Below, in pieces: positions 1 through 11,786 of a stretch of DNA of 64,000 nt. Position 1 is the first letter of the stretch; each line of letters opens with the position of its first letter. A model generated the notes under the pieces. That model worked only from the letters and a program-made list of their open reading frames with translations. It was not told the DNA's origin and made no database searches. The position numbers and the translations under genes are program-made. Source of the stretch: Tretioscincus oriximinensis (lineage: Eukaryota > Chordata > Lepidosauria > Squamata > Gymnophthalmidae); NCBI GenBank assembly GCA_022410635.1, contig JAJVDF010000460.1, forward strand, positions 124,001-188,000, read 5' to 3'.

Positions 1-1387
1 GCACACATGCATGCCATACCTATCAAGGAAAAGAGAAGACCACTCTGACAGCTACTTGTAATTACTATCTGAAAAACCCAGGGTAACTGGGCTTTTTAGA
101 GAATGGATTGTTGAAGCTGTGTGAGGCAGATTCTTCATGATGCAACCACCATAACTGTAGAAAAAACTCACATGGAGTGGGGCTAGGACAGCTCATAAAT
201 TGACAAATAAAAATACTTATCCTGATAGTAATTCCAAGCACACTTCAAGATTGGTGGCTGGAAAACGGATATAATCTGCAACATTTATTTTACTTCTTCG
301 TAAAAAAGGCTTACGATTGTCTTCTGTCGAAAGAACCATTATGTCAAAGAGGAGATTGGTGACATATGAATGGTTTGTGATGGTCATCCTATCAATAATT
401 ACATTATCAGGCTACATCCGTACAGATCGTTATCCGAAAACAATCTGAGAGTGTTTTCAGGCAGTAGAACAGTAAGATCAGTCTTTAAAGAACCCTTTCT
501 AAATATAGCAAAAGGAGCATATATTTGTATGTTTCATAGGTTTTAAATTTTGAAGGTTTTTTACCTACCTCAGATTCACATCAATTCAAATTAAAAGAGA
601 GCATAAGGATGACAACACCCAGGAAAGATTTCAAAGCTTTAACTTCTCACTATTCTATCATCACCTTGAAGTCAATTTTCACCTTTTTCACTGGCTGAAT
701 CTGTTATCTTACATTTTGCTTGGAGGCTCATGTGTTCTTGCAATATAGCAGAACTGGATTATAAGATACTGACAAGCATGTTTGTTAAAAAGAGTCACGA
801 TGCTTATATTCTTTCAAGTTAGAGATCAAATTCTGCATCGATTCTTTAATATTTGAAGAAATAAAAATATAACATGAAAATACAAACATAAATAATAGCA
901 AGTGCACATGTTGAACTAAGTCCAAGAATTTATAAAACAAGAAAGCAGGATCAGTTAAGAGAAAGGACACAATAGAAAATATTTAATCCTATAATTTCCA
1001 GGTGTATTTCGACAAGCTCAAACCTACATCTTTAAGGGATGTTTTGCTTTTGACCTCTGTTCATGAATGTCTAGAAGCAATTGGTGGGTACTGTGTGATA
1101 CTGGAAACTGTACCAAATATGCTGTAGTCAAATTCAGCAGGAATTCTTTTAGATTCCCCACTGCACAAAGGAAGAAATCTAACTCAACAATGACTAACAG
1201 CACAGGGGGTAAGCAGGTTCCCAAACACTCTGAATTGACAACCATGAGAGAGAAAATTCTGTATGTTCCCAGAACAAAAACAACTGTTTTTCTCCTCTCC
1301 TGGCTGCTAGTTAGGGATATACTTTAATTGGCTATTGTTTAGGGTGCACAATTTAACAAAATTTAAAAAGGGAAGAACAATGAGATG
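1..1387. other. unassigned intergenic or intronic DNA
   Basis: AT-rich sequence with only short chance ORFs. I see no recognisable exon, RNA gene or repeat family here. Confidence 0.5.
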
Positions 1388-1481
1388 GCTTAGTACATCC
1401 TGCATTGAGCAGAGGGTTGGACCCGATGACCTTGGAGGTCTCTTCCAACTTATGATTCTATGATTCTTAGATTCTATGATA
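1388..1481 (+). mobile_element. CR1 LINE 3' end (ATTCTATG-tail type)
   Basis: A short 5'-truncated CR1 3' terminus. It carries the typical CR1 wording around GGTTGGACCCGATGACCTT and ends in degenerate repeats of ATTCTATG at about 1457-1481, which is the diagnostic CR1 tail. The same terminus occurs at 4181-4415 (minus) and 34703-34870 (plus). It has no coding capacity. Confidence 0.85.
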
Positions 1482-1688
1482 ATGAATTAAGATACTGGTA
1501 AGCAGGATAATTTAAACAGCAATGAAGAACCTAAGTATAATGGGCAGTAACAATTGCCTATCATACAATTGTAATGATCAGCATAACATGAAAAGAAATA
1601 TAAAAATCAAGCTGTCATGATTCTGGGCTCTGTATTTCAATCCCTGAGGTAGTAAATTGAAGAATGAAGTGAATGATTGATGGAATAA

Positions 1689-1806
1689 GGGTGCTGTTCT
1701 GACACTTTTAATCCATCTTCAGTCCCTAAAAACTGGCTTAATATAGTGAGGAGAATGGTTCTTCTTCAGGACTAAAGATGGATTAAAAGTGTCGGAACAG
1801 CACCTA
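1689..1806. mobile_element. foldback MITE-like element (GGTGCTGTTCTGACAC family)
   Basis: The two ends are inverted copies of each other: GGTGCTGTTCTGACACTTTT at the left and its complement ending in GGAACAGCACC at the right, with arms of about 40 bp and a short centre. It is non-coding. Related copies are at 3103-3243 and 43231-43416. The superfamily is not assigned because no clear target duplication is visible. Confidence 0.75.
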
Positions 1807-2559
1807 AGAGTCAAAATAATCTTGATAATTTCAAAAAAGATCTCCAATTTTTTTGACAGAAAATTCTCTTCCCATCATAAAAAATAAACCCATCTCATCG
1901 ATAGGATTATTGAAACTTCAAAAAGAGGTATACATGACAGTAAAGATACAGTGGCAATGGCAGTCACTTAAGGAATTTAACATTGCCAAAGCCAAACTGA
2001 GCATTTTCAACACATACTGTGCTAGAAAGATGGTCCCAGGAGTAAATTCCAAGCACCATATATCAGTCACACACTTATTAGCACTTCACCAGCCACAGGT
2101 GAGAATGTGCCTTGACAGAACCTGGCATGTAGGGCTCCTAAAGAATAAAAAAATGTTTTTATAGCAAAGGTGAAAACATGAGAAGAAAAGGTTTTACACC
2201 CTTTTGTTATAACATTATTGCTGTAGAGGAAAAACAAACAAACCAACATGGGAGCTAAGTGATGAACATAAAACATGCATCTAGAAACAGGATGAGAGAA
2301 ATAGAAAGAAGCACAGTGTTGGACCAGTAGGCAGCTCAACAACCAAGATGTCAATTACCAGGGTCAAAAACAGATGGTAGGACTGCATGTAACTTCATGC
2401 CACTCCTGTGTTCAGTTCAACAGTCTATCTTAACCAGATAGAAGTTTAGCACTAACAACTGCCTTAATTACATACACTAGCTTTAGGTTCACTTTTTGTT
2501 AAGTTCAGAGCCAAGTTCATCAGATTCTGCTACGACACAAGCAGGAGAAGAGCTTTTTA

Positions 2560-3072
2560 CATGGCTATAAGAAGAAAAGGAAGAAGACAAGAGTTGGGTT
2601 TTATACCCCACTTTTTTCAACCCGGAAGTTTTTTTTTCCCTCATCACTCCTATTACTCATCTCCTCTCACTTATGACTGTATGACTATAACTTGTTGCTT
2701 ATATTTAAAGTTTTTTATTAATATTGATTGTTCCCCATTGCTTATTTGACCCCTATGACGATCATTATGTGTTGTACCTTACGACTCTTGACAAATGTAT
2801 ATTTTCCTTATGTATACTGAGAGCATATGCAACAAAGACAAATTCCTTGTGTGTCCAATCACACTTAGCCAATAAAGAATTCAATTCAATTCAATCAAAG
2901 CAACTTACATAACCTTCTGTTCTTCTCTTTATAATAGACACCTTGTGCCCCTGTGGAGCTGAGAGAGTTCTGAGGAACTCTGACTATCCCAAAGGTCACC
3001 CATGTAGCTTCAGACTCAAACTGGAAGACTATCAGATAAGAGACTGATACTCTAACCACAAGACTGGCTCAA
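2560..3072 (-). mobile_element. Sauria-type SINE split by a LINE 3' end
   Basis: Read on the minus strand, the element runs from a tRNA-like head near 3072 through the conserved block with CAGAACTCTCTCAGC to a tail near 2560 that matches the other window copies (TATACCCC, purine-rich end). The SINE text stops at about 2626 and resumes at about 2897 (ATCAAAGCAACTTACATAA). The intervening 270 bp are a separate LINE end. Comparison with the uninterrupted copy at 7778-7957 supports the break. Confidence 0.75.
2627..2896 (+). mobile_element. L2/CR1-clade LINE 3' end with ATTCA tail, nested in a SINE
   Basis: The sequence contains the squamate LINE 3' UTR wording around ACAAATTCCTTGTGTGTCC and CCAATAAAGAATTCAATTC, ending in an ATTCA-type repeat at about 2876-2896. 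It sits inside the minus-strand SINE at 2560-3072 and so inserted later. It is 5'-truncated and non-coding. L2 versus another jockey-group clade is uncertain. Confidence 0.7.
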
Positions 3073-3102
3073 CTGCATCACCAAAAGAAAAACAAAGCTT
3101 CA

Positions 3103-3243
3103 CGGGTGCTGCTCTAACACATTATTTTAGTCCATCTTCAGTTCTGAAAAATTGGGCTAAGCCAAGGAAAAAATGGCTTTCATTCCTGGTTTAGTCCAGT
3201 TCTTCAGGACTGATTTAAAGTATGTGTCAGAATAGCACCACAG
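3103..3243. mobile_element. foldback MITE-like element (GGTGCTGTTCTGACAC family)
   Basis: This is a diverged second copy of the 1689-1806 element. The left end reads GGTGCTGCTCTAACAC and the right end GTGTCAGAATAGCACC, which are inverted to each other. The inner arms contain TTTAGTCCA and its complement. It is non-coding. Confidence 0.7.
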
Positions 3244-3249
3244 TGTCAT

Positions 3250-4180
3250 GTTATGCAACGTACAACACAAACAATTTACAACAATTTACTACATCCTTTG
3301 CCATTAATCACAAAAGCTGGAGCTAATGGGAATTGTAGTTCAGCAATATTTGGAGAATATAAACATAGGTAAAATAGATTGACTTACATGGGAAAACCCA
3401 AATAAATATATCATCACCTGATATCTAAATACATACAATAAGGATATCTGATGTTCCTCAAAAATAAAATTATTCCATAATCTGAGGGCTATCACTGAGA
3501 TTGCCCCCACCCACTCCTGTATTCCCATACTCTTAATTTCTGAAAGAGTTGGTATAGCCAAGACTGGCAAATTTTTGGGCATGGATAATTCAATATGGGA
3601 GAAGGCTAGCTACACTACTAAGGCTTTGGGGGAGAAGGGACTGAAAATACAATAGGTAGTAGCCAAAATTAACTAAAGTGCAAAGCTTTACACAGCATTA
3701 TAAAAATACTATGATCTGGGACAGTGTTAAGGCTGCATATATAATATTTGCAGAGAGAAACTTTTCAGTTGGTGTCAAACTTTTTTTGGACTTTGCTTTC
3801 TTCCTTGAGTGTACAAAGTAAGGTGTGGCAAGACATATGTTTCTGAAACAGTAAGATTGTTTTATATTATGATTCAGCTTAAAAACTGTTTTGTAATACC
3901 CCTAAACATCTGAACAGTTTAAACAAATGTTTTTTTTTTNAAAAAAGCCCCAGTCACCTGCAACTTTTATTACAGATTCAGATTATCATTTTAATAGTTT
4001 CACTGATTGCATAATTATTTTGATGAATAACTTTCTGAAAATTGTATTAAATAAAAGTCATTCACCTTTCCTGGATAGAGAAATTTCAAGAATTACAACA
4101 CTGAGAGGTACAGAAAGTTTATTTTCTGTTCGGCATCCAATAGTGTCAAAGAAGGAGACAGAAATTTAAGATTTCAGCTT
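3250..4180. other. unassigned DNA
   Basis: No gene or recognisable repeat is seen. A single undetermined base is at 3940, next to a T/A homopolymer. Confidence 0.45.
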
Positions 4181-4415
4181 TAGAATCATAGAATTATAGA
4201 GTTGAAAGGGACCTCAAGGGTCATCGGGTCCAACCCCCTGTTCAATGCAGGATTCATTAAATCATCCAGTCCCTGTTTGAAGACTTCCAACAAAGGCGAA
4301 CTCTCCACCTCCTGTGTCAACCTTTTCTACTGGTTTATCACCCTGACTGTTCGAAAGTTTTTTCTGATAGCTAATCTAAATCTACTCCCTTGCATGACAC
4401 TTGAGGCCAAATGGA
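4181..4415 (-). mobile_element. CR1 LINE 3' end
   Basis: Minus-strand CR1 terminus. On the plus strand it starts with the complement of the ATTCTATG tail (TAGAATCATAGAATTATAG) and continues through GGGTCCAACCCCCTG into the CR1 3' UTR and the last coding stretch. It is 5'-truncated and degenerate. Confidence 0.85.
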
Positions 4416-5065
4416 TAGGTTATGAGACAACTCAATGATGGCAAACCTCTTGCTTTTATAGATCTTCTAATGGCATCACCGATATGACATCTTATTACGC
4501 TCACTACATACAATGGAAGCACAAAACACAATGTTATAAGCCCTAGTCATCTTCAGAATAAGCTTGATTTGTTTGTTCGTTTTTTCTGATATAAATCCTA
4601 TTCAACAGGGATCAAAGGTAAAATGAAGGAAGCTTAAAGTAAAGGTATGACCACAGCCATTGCAATTGTATCAGTGGCAGGAACCATCTCAAAGGATGGT
4701 TGTTGTACTTTTCCTCATTGGCAATCATACTAAAATGTGCTACAGGATTCTAATCTTTTAAGCAGGGTTAAAAATTTACATGAAGTTACTGGCAGTATTT
4801 TAGGAATTATGTCCTTATTATACAAATGTTCACGTTTATGTTATGTGTGGATCAGCTGCGATTTTGTAAATCCTGAATGTACTATATGCAGCACCTGATT
4901 ACAATGAATCCCACCAAGGCTTTTGGAGTGGCTATATATGGCAGGCCTATGTGAAATAAAGCAATATCTCTACTTATAGAAACAGGTGTATTATCTTTTG
5001 CTGTTCCAATTGGGATTATTATTGTTATTTGTGTTGACCAATTTAAGATAGAACAGCAACTTAGA

Positions 5066-5190
5066 CAAGCAAAGGGGCTAGTAGCACTTAGAGACTAACA
5101 GTAGAAAAGTAGGTAACATAAGCTTTCGTAGACACATCTACTAGAACGTCTCTGCTCCTAGCCCCTTTGATGGACTTTCTACTAGACTCA
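5066..5190. repeat. short inverted-repeat element (CACTTAGAGACTAAC family)
   Basis: The ends carry CAAAGGGGCTAG and its inverse CTAGCCCCTTTG. Between them lie the phrases TAGCACTTAGAGACTAAC and CATAAGCTTTCGTAGAC, which recur at 17345-17425, 30968-31055 and 32076-32405. It is a dispersed non-coding family whose class I cannot name with confidence. Confidence 0.6.
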
Positions 5191-6889
5191 CATGGCTATT
5201 TCTCTGAACTTAGTCAACGTTACTTTTACTTCTATAAATTGGCTATCAGTTCTTAAAATTCACATCTTTGGTACCTGGGTAAGACTTACAAATGACTCCT
5301 ATGTCTGTGGGAAGCATCCCAATTTTTTTCCTCTGGATGGAAGGCCCACTACAAAAAAAAACTTATTAAATTCAAATCTGCAAATAAGCAGAGGTTCAAA
5401 AACTAAGGCTCAAAATTCACTAGACTGTATTGTCTTTCAGAAAGGGGTCTGTCCACATGCCACTCCGGGCTAGCACCAACCACAGCAAACTATGTGCTAA
5501 TCCAAAATGGCATGTAAATAGAAGGCTTCTTAGACCCATTTCTGGAACAGAGTAAGGCCTAATGCATTTTGAACCTAAGGAAATGGAACAAGCTGTCCTG
5601 CCTGTTGTCTACTGTTTGCCCATAACTGATTTTGTCTAAATTTATCACAGTCCTGTTGAATTAGTACACGAATGGGAGGCTATCTAGGAAAACTAGGTGC
5701 TACAGGCTTGAATGGGAAGATAAAAATATTTTACAAGGCAGAAACAGTAAGGATACAGTGACACGTGTGCTTTTAAATATTTTCAGTTCTGAATAACAGG
5801 ACTTAAAAGCAGGGGGAAGAAATCCAGTATTTTCTGGTTTTCAATACAGTTCTCCAAGAATGAAGATGCTTTAAAAGCATATGTGTGACCGCAACCTAAA
5901 TCACTTCTGCATCATTGTCAAGAAAATTATGTCTTTGTCCTTGAAGTCACCAAATGACAAGAGATCAATTTGGTAATCAAACAAAAAAATAATTTTGTTT
6001 CTATCTGACCTAAGAATTCGTACCGCAGTTGTAAGACAATTCAAGCCTGAGACTTTAGAAACATGCAGCAGTACAGAATTAAAAAAAAACAATTTTCCTT
6101 TCTATGATAAGATTTTTACCTGTTTGCCAAGCAAACTTTGGCCAAACTACTACCAATAATACTAGCTTTTTAGAGCCCATGGGAACTAATGGCCGATACT
6201 TACACAAAATGTATTATTATCTGAATACTAACAGTAACAATAAAAACAAAGCTCAAGCACTTTAGAAATGCACACAATAGCACAGAAAAACTTTCAAATC
6301 AAATGATCTCTGGTTCAAATCTAGATCATCCATGGATTCCCTAAGTTACCCTTTTTCATTCCTCTTCCAGGCACAAAAGCATTTGTAATAAGGGGAATGG
6401 CTAGCCCTGTTCCACTTGGGCTGTTCTGTAAGGATCCCAAGTTGGAAATACAGGTGGAGTGTTTGGAAGCATTTGAATTGGTATTTAGTATTACTCATGT
6501 AGCAAGTTTAAAGAGAACCAATTTTCCTCTAATCTACCACTGCTACTGTTTCAGCCATAGTTCAGCCAGACCTGGCTAATACCACTAGGAAGTCAAGAAA
6601 AAAGGGGAAAGATCACATTTACACCAAGGTGGCAGTAAGTGGAATCCTTAATCTGATTCCAACATTTTCCCCAATTCCATTAGCCAAGGAACTCAGTGCC
6701 ACTGAAAGCACCCAGAAAGTAACTCTTCTCAAAACCATTTTGAGAACTATTAGTGGTTTTTATATCTTTCAGTTGATTAAGGAAAAGAAAAATAATACTT
6801 TCTCTTTGCACAAAAAGTTTTGGGGTGCACCTGGAAATATTCTGAGGGTTTGGCAAAGAAAAACAAACCTGCTTCGATCGTCCCAATAA
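5191..6889. other. unassigned DNA
   Basis: No supported gene, exon or repeat is visible. The ORFs are short and lack similarity to anything I recognise. Confidence 0.45.
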
Positions 6890-7060
6890 TTGTAGGCTCG
6901 CCACACCACAAAACAGGACAAGAGTTTTGCAGCTTTGATGGGCGTGGGAAAGAGGACTTGTTCACCAGGTGCAGGTCTAATGCCTCCAGCAGCTGGGGGG
7001 GGGGGGNAAACTCCTGTGTTGATAAGCTTATAAATCCCAGTAATTTAGACAGAAATGGTT
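6890..7060. repeat. dispersed repeat copy related to 9990-10170
   Basis: The wording TTTGCAGCTTTGATGGGCGTG followed by TTCACCAGGTGC closely matches TTTGCAGTTTTAATGGGTGTG and TTCACCAGATGC at about 10025-10075. The two therefore belong to one repeat family of unknown class. A G homopolymer ending in an undetermined base lies at 6995-7007. Confidence 0.5.
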
Positions 7061-7175
7061 GCTCATGTGGGGAGAACCAGGAGCAGCTGCTGCTCCCACT
7101 CTGCTTTATTTTGCACCCTTTCCATGATCATCATCATCATTACTACAGAAGCACGTGATTTTGGAGGGGTTGCAA

Positions 7176-7521
7176 CCGCCCCTACCTGCTGCGTCCCGGG
7201 CTGAGTTCATCTGCAGCAGCTTCCTTGCTTTTGAACAGAGAAGGGGGAAAATCTCTCTGCTTCTAGATTTGCAATACCAGAAGTAAAGCAGCCGCCCGGG
7301 GATGAAAGACTCTCTGCGCGCGTGACGCCGGCGACAGCTCCGAAACTTCAAGCTGCAGCGCGCGACCTCTCTACGTCAGAGGACAAGCTTCCCCCCACCC
7401 TCCCCTCCCCTCCCAGCAGCGACAGTTCTAAGGCGCATGTGCGTTAGACAGGCCGCTACCCAGGAAGAAGTTAGAGGTCGACCGGCGGGAGTGGAGGACT
7501 TGGCTCAGGGCGCATGCGCAT
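7176..7521. promoter_or_regulatory. CpG-island promoter, possible minus-strand first exon
   Basis: About 25 CpG dinucleotides fall in roughly 350 bp, in a window that is otherwise strongly CpG-depleted. Two palindromic NRF1-like sites are present: GCGCATGCGC at 7510-7519 and GCGCATGTGCG at 7433-7443. A CRE-like half site (TACGTCA) lies at about 7372-7378. Unmethylated CpG islands with NRF1 sites are typical of housekeeping-type promoters. On the minus strand a good splice donor, CAG|GTAGGG, is at 7186/7185. It is preceded by an ATG at 7210 that opens MNSARDAA, so a first exon of a gene reading towards lower coordinates is possible. No downstream exon is recognised, so gene identity and even direction remain open. 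Confidence 0.55.
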
Positions 7522-7679
7522 TGAGCATTGAGCAAAAAAAATGGTTCGTTTTACAGCAGGGGTTTTGGAGCAGCAGAATTCTTATCTATGGGGTCCCAGT
7601 GACATTGATTCCCCACACACACACATACACACCTGTATCCTGACGAAATAGGGCATTCTAATATTTTAAGATGGCGCCT

Positions 7680-8076
7680 CACACATAAATTTTAACCCCG
7701 CTTCAGCCCAACTTCGGAATTGAAGAAAGGTGAATAGTAATTTCCCATAGTAATTGCCTTCAGCAAAATGAATAATAGAAGAGGGGTTGCTATTTATACT
7801 CTGCTCTTTCTCAACCCAAAGGGNATCAAAGCAACTTACATAATCTTTNGTTCTTCTCTTTACAACAGACACCTGGTGAAGGAGGTGTGGCTGAGAGAGC
7901 TCTGAAGAACTGTGGACTAGCCCAAAGTCACCCAGCTGGCTTTTTGTGGAAGGCTGTGGTAATTTCCCACATTATCTAAACAAAAATAACGCCATAAGAA
8001 AACATCTTGCTGTTTGGTTAGTGTGTTTTCTCACTCTGGAAGTGGACTGAAGATGAAATAAAACTTAAGTGTGGGC
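7680..8076. mobile_element. foldback MITE-like element carrying a nested SINE
   Basis: The left arm (AATTTTAACCCCGCTTCAGC) and right arm (GTGGACTGAAGATGAAAT) are inverted relatives. Inner text such as TAATTTCCCACATTATCTAAA matches the copies at 28290-28735 and 41567-41772. A minus-strand SINE at about 7778-7957 splits it. It is non-coding. Confidence 0.6.
7778..7957 (-). mobile_element. Sauria-type SINE, truncated
   Basis: Contains ATCAAAGCAACTTACATAA, the GTTCTTCTCTTTACAACAG block and CAGAGCTCTCTCAGCC-like text on the minus strand. The tRNA-like head is largely missing. Undetermined bases at 7824 and 7849 fall inside it. Confidence 0.75.
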
Positions 8077-9600
8077 AAAGAAATGCAAGATCTGGGGTAT
8101 TAAACCTGCATACACTATTTCTATTTAAAAAAAATACAAAGTTATAAAATTAGATATTTGACACCACTACATATTGTTTCTTAGTTCTAGAACAGCATTT
8201 GTGGATGAAGTTTAATATTTTAATCGTGTTTCACAGAATCGTTTTAAGTGTACTGTATTTGAAAGTTCTGTTTTAACTAGAAGACACTCTAAACCTCAAT
8301 TAAAACTATCCCCCTCTAAATGGATGCAAAACATACATAACACTCTGTATAATAAGTTGTATATCTGATAAATAATAGGCATAAAACATATTCAATATAT
8401 CCAGTCATATAAAACAAGTGTATAGACATGGACACTTTAAAACATGTTTGAGACACACATGCAGGTACACTGGTAGTCTCAATTTAGAATATATTAGTGG
8501 CCTCAAGGAGAAGGTGGGCATGGCTCCGCCTTCCCTGCTTGGAACAAGATGGAACAACATCGTAACAAATGTAGTTATTGAACAGAAATTACTGTATAAT
8601 GAAACACTGATTTAATACCCAGTATACTTATGTATGTTGCATGGTTACATGTAGATTCCAGGAAGAATTATAAAATGCTGTTGAGAAAGATAAAACTTGA
8701 AAACCTCCCAAATAATGACACACGAGGGTTGTTCTGGCTATCAGTTATGTCTTTATACTCAAGAAATCGCTGAACTGGTACAAAGTGCTATACATCAGCT
8801 GGCTGTCCTAATAAAACTCCACAGAAGTCAGCAAAGATACCAGCCCCCAAGAGTTGGCATGCAGAACTGATAAATTACGGTCCAATGTTTACAATATGAC
8901 AATATGCAGGATAAACTAACTGGTTGGATATGTTGTCTGGTCTCTACATGTAAATATGTTTTATGTCTATTATTTATTAGATATATACCTTATTGAATGT
9001 TGGAGTGATATGTGTGTTTTGAGATCCATGTAGAGGGGGATACAATTTTAATTGAGGTTTGGAGCATATTCTATGTCTCCCCATTGTACCTTTTGTATCT
9101 TAACTAGAAGACAAATAAGAGATTGATATGGTCTGGTGTCTAATCAATAAAGATTTCCTTTTATGAGAGGGGCTTAACATATTATTTCCAATAAACATTT
9201 CAATATCATTATTATTGAACATTATTTTCATAAAATCTGATAAGAGTAACGAACCAATCACATATACCTATCAGATCCTTCCAAAGGACCTAGGATAATC
9301 AGAGGTATACTGATATGTATAGAAGATTTGATGATGATTTATTTCCCCTCACAGAATATGGTTTATGTACTGTTACCACTGGATGCTTGCCAAGGTTTGT
9401 ATCCATATTGCCAGTGAGTTCCTACAATGGTAACCAGTCACCACAGATAGCCTTGAAATGTTTTTGTAAGCAATTTAGTATAGGGTTATACACATACACA
9501 CAAACATTACAGCAGTTTGTAACTTTAATGTATATGGAAGACAATTTATCCCCAGATATAGCTAAATGCCTTTAGCATTCCTCACCCATTAAAGCAGCAA
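8077..9600. other. unassigned AT-rich DNA
   Basis: No supported gene or named repeat is seen. Only short ORFs are present. Confidence 0.45.
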
Positions 9601-9611
9601 TAAGTGGCAAT

Positions 9612-10170
9612 TCTAATCTAGTAGCATCTTAGAACTAACAGGAAACAAAGTTGGCAACATAAGCCTGGTCACACATCTACTTTTAAGCCTTCGGTCCTGA
9701 ACAACTAGCTTAAGGTAATTTTTTTCAGAACTGTGTCAGAAAAATGTTAGATGAAGCTTCAAGACTGAAGAAGGTTAAAAGCAGGGTGGAGTGACATGTT
9801 TATTTTAAATACCTTTTTGCAGGGAGTAGAATGCAGGTGAAGGTTTTGTCTTCTGCTTGAGATGTCCCAGTACAACTGGTAGGACACTCTGTGGGATGGA
9901 ATACTGGTCTGGATAGCCTGTTTCAGTATGTGTCCTCTTATATATGACAGGGCCTATCAAATGCATGGTAAGCAAAGGCCTAGTGTAAGGTTTATATACC
10001 TGCACACGCACAAAGGGTAGAAGCTTTGCAGTTTTAATGGGTGTGGAAAAGTGTTGTCTTCACCAGATGCCACAGGCATTATAAACTCACCTATTGAATT
10101 TTCCTCTTTTCCATACACATTAAAGATGCAAAACTGCTATCCTGATTTTTTTTTGCGGTGGCAACTAGAA
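9612..10170. repeat. degenerate dispersed repeats
   Basis: The stretch 9615-9700 holds a decayed TAGCATCTTAGAACTAACAGG / CATAAGCCTGGTCACACATCT copy of the family at 5066. The stretch 9990-10170 is a relative of 6890-7060 and shares TTAAAGATGCAAAACTGCTAT with 54035-54060. It is non-coding. Confidence 0.45.
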
Positions 10171-11381
10171 ATGGGTCAATACCAGTTGTTCTCGATACTA
10201 CTGGCTATCAATGGTGAAAGAAAACTTCACCAGTGGTAACCCTACTCTAGACTAGAATAGGGTAACTATAGGATACTGTTATCCAAGTCCCAGCCAGAGA
10301 GAGGAGGGTGGATTCAAGGTTGCCTATTAAATTCCTAGGTTTAGTCAAACCCAAAGGAAGTAAAGACTAATAAAATGTTACACTGTTCACTTTCTTTTAT
10401 TGTGTTCTTAACAATAAAATTGGTTTTTCCTATTAACCTTTATCGGTATGAGTTGTGAAACTGTGTTACTGCCTAGAAGGAGGAGCTTAGGAATAAGGCT
10501 GTAAACATTATTATTAAAGGTGATCACCTGGTGATCCCTTGTACGTAAAAGAACCTCCAGGCCACACTAAAGTGTTTTAAGGAGAAGATTCCTGGTAAAG
10601 GAGTCTGGAACAGTAATTGCATAAGGTGAACCGTTAAGCCTTGGGGGCTTCACACCTACCTACCTACCTATCTACCACACTTAGGTATGAATGGCCTGGC
10701 ATCCTCCTGCCTGCTGGGTGGCGGTGGCCCCAGCCCTGGCATTCTAGGGACAAACAAGGTGGTGAAGGAATTAGGCATCATCTGTGATACAGTTGGACCA
10801 CCTGTGCTGAAACCATGTGCTTCTCACTACTTAAAAGTCACATCCTATACCTTGTATGCATCACTGCAAATCCTGATGCTGTCCTGGTCAGGCATGGCTT
10901 CAGAGTAGCACAGGAACCCCAGGCTAGGTAGACTACTGCTATCCAACCATCAGGCTGGCTGGCTGGCCAGCCACATCACCCGGTAAATGTGGCTGAAGTA
11001 GGCAGAATTGTTGAAAAAGTGTCAATCGATACTAATATCCTGTCATTATTGAGATATTAAGCTATTGAAAGTATCGAGAAATATCGGATCGTGTTAATGA
11101 AATGCCTGGAGTTCCGAAAGAGTGTCTTGCTTAGGAGTGTTAGCAAGCTTCAGGCCAACCTTTGGGATCTGTAGGAAGAGATCTTTGCAGTTGTCCTTCG
11201 TTCACTCAAATGCACCCCAGATATGGAATTCCCACAGAAGATTATTTCTTCTTTGTAGCTATTGAAAGTGATGCTGAAACATTCCTGCACTACACCAGCC
11301 CTAAGGAGCATTGGCATCACTGAAGCTAATGTTAAAGTGTGGCCTTACTTTCTGTGGAATTCATCTCAAGTGTGTACAGGT
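10171..11381. other. unassigned DNA, moderately GC-rich in the middle
   Basis: Contains a short run of (TACC)n at about 10655-10670, an ORF of 73 codons at 10687-10908 that I do not recognise, and a GGCTGGCTGGCT stretch at about 10953-10964. No conserved domain is visible. The 10.3-11.3 kb portion could be an old, unrecognised transposon. Confidence 0.4.
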
Positions 11382-11786
11382 ACATAAGAACATAAGAAGA
11401 GCCATACTGGATCGGACCAGAGCCCATCTAGTCCAGCATTCTGTCTTCCACAGAGACCCACCAGATGCACCTCGGCAGTTTGAACAGAAGAAAGCAAAAT
11501 ATAAACCTGTTCATAACTCCCTGCAAATAGTATTTCAGGAGTGCTGTATGTTGCTCCATCCCAAAGGCAGCATCCAGACATCCATTATGCCCTTGGTGTC
11601 CATAATCCTGTCTAGTCCTGTCTTGAAGCTAATCAAGCTGTTATCTACCTCCATCTCTTCAGGAAGTAAATTCCATAGGCCAATGACCCTCTGGGTGAAA
11701 AAATATTTTTCTTTGTTCTCACTGCCCATCAGTTTCAAGGAGTGCTCTCTGATCCTAGTGTTGTGTGATAGAGAAAACCTTGTGTG
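11382..11786 (-). mobile_element. CR1 LINE 3' end (TTCTTATGTTCTTATG type)
   Basis: Starts with ACATAAGAACATAAGAAGAG, the complement of the element's terminus. It continues through the 3' UTR and the last part of ORF2; read on the minus strand, the ORF at 11535-11738 encodes RVIGLWNLLPEE. It is 5'-truncated. The same family is at 17831, 19970, 43298, 46940, 51709, 60930 and 63274. Confidence 0.9.
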
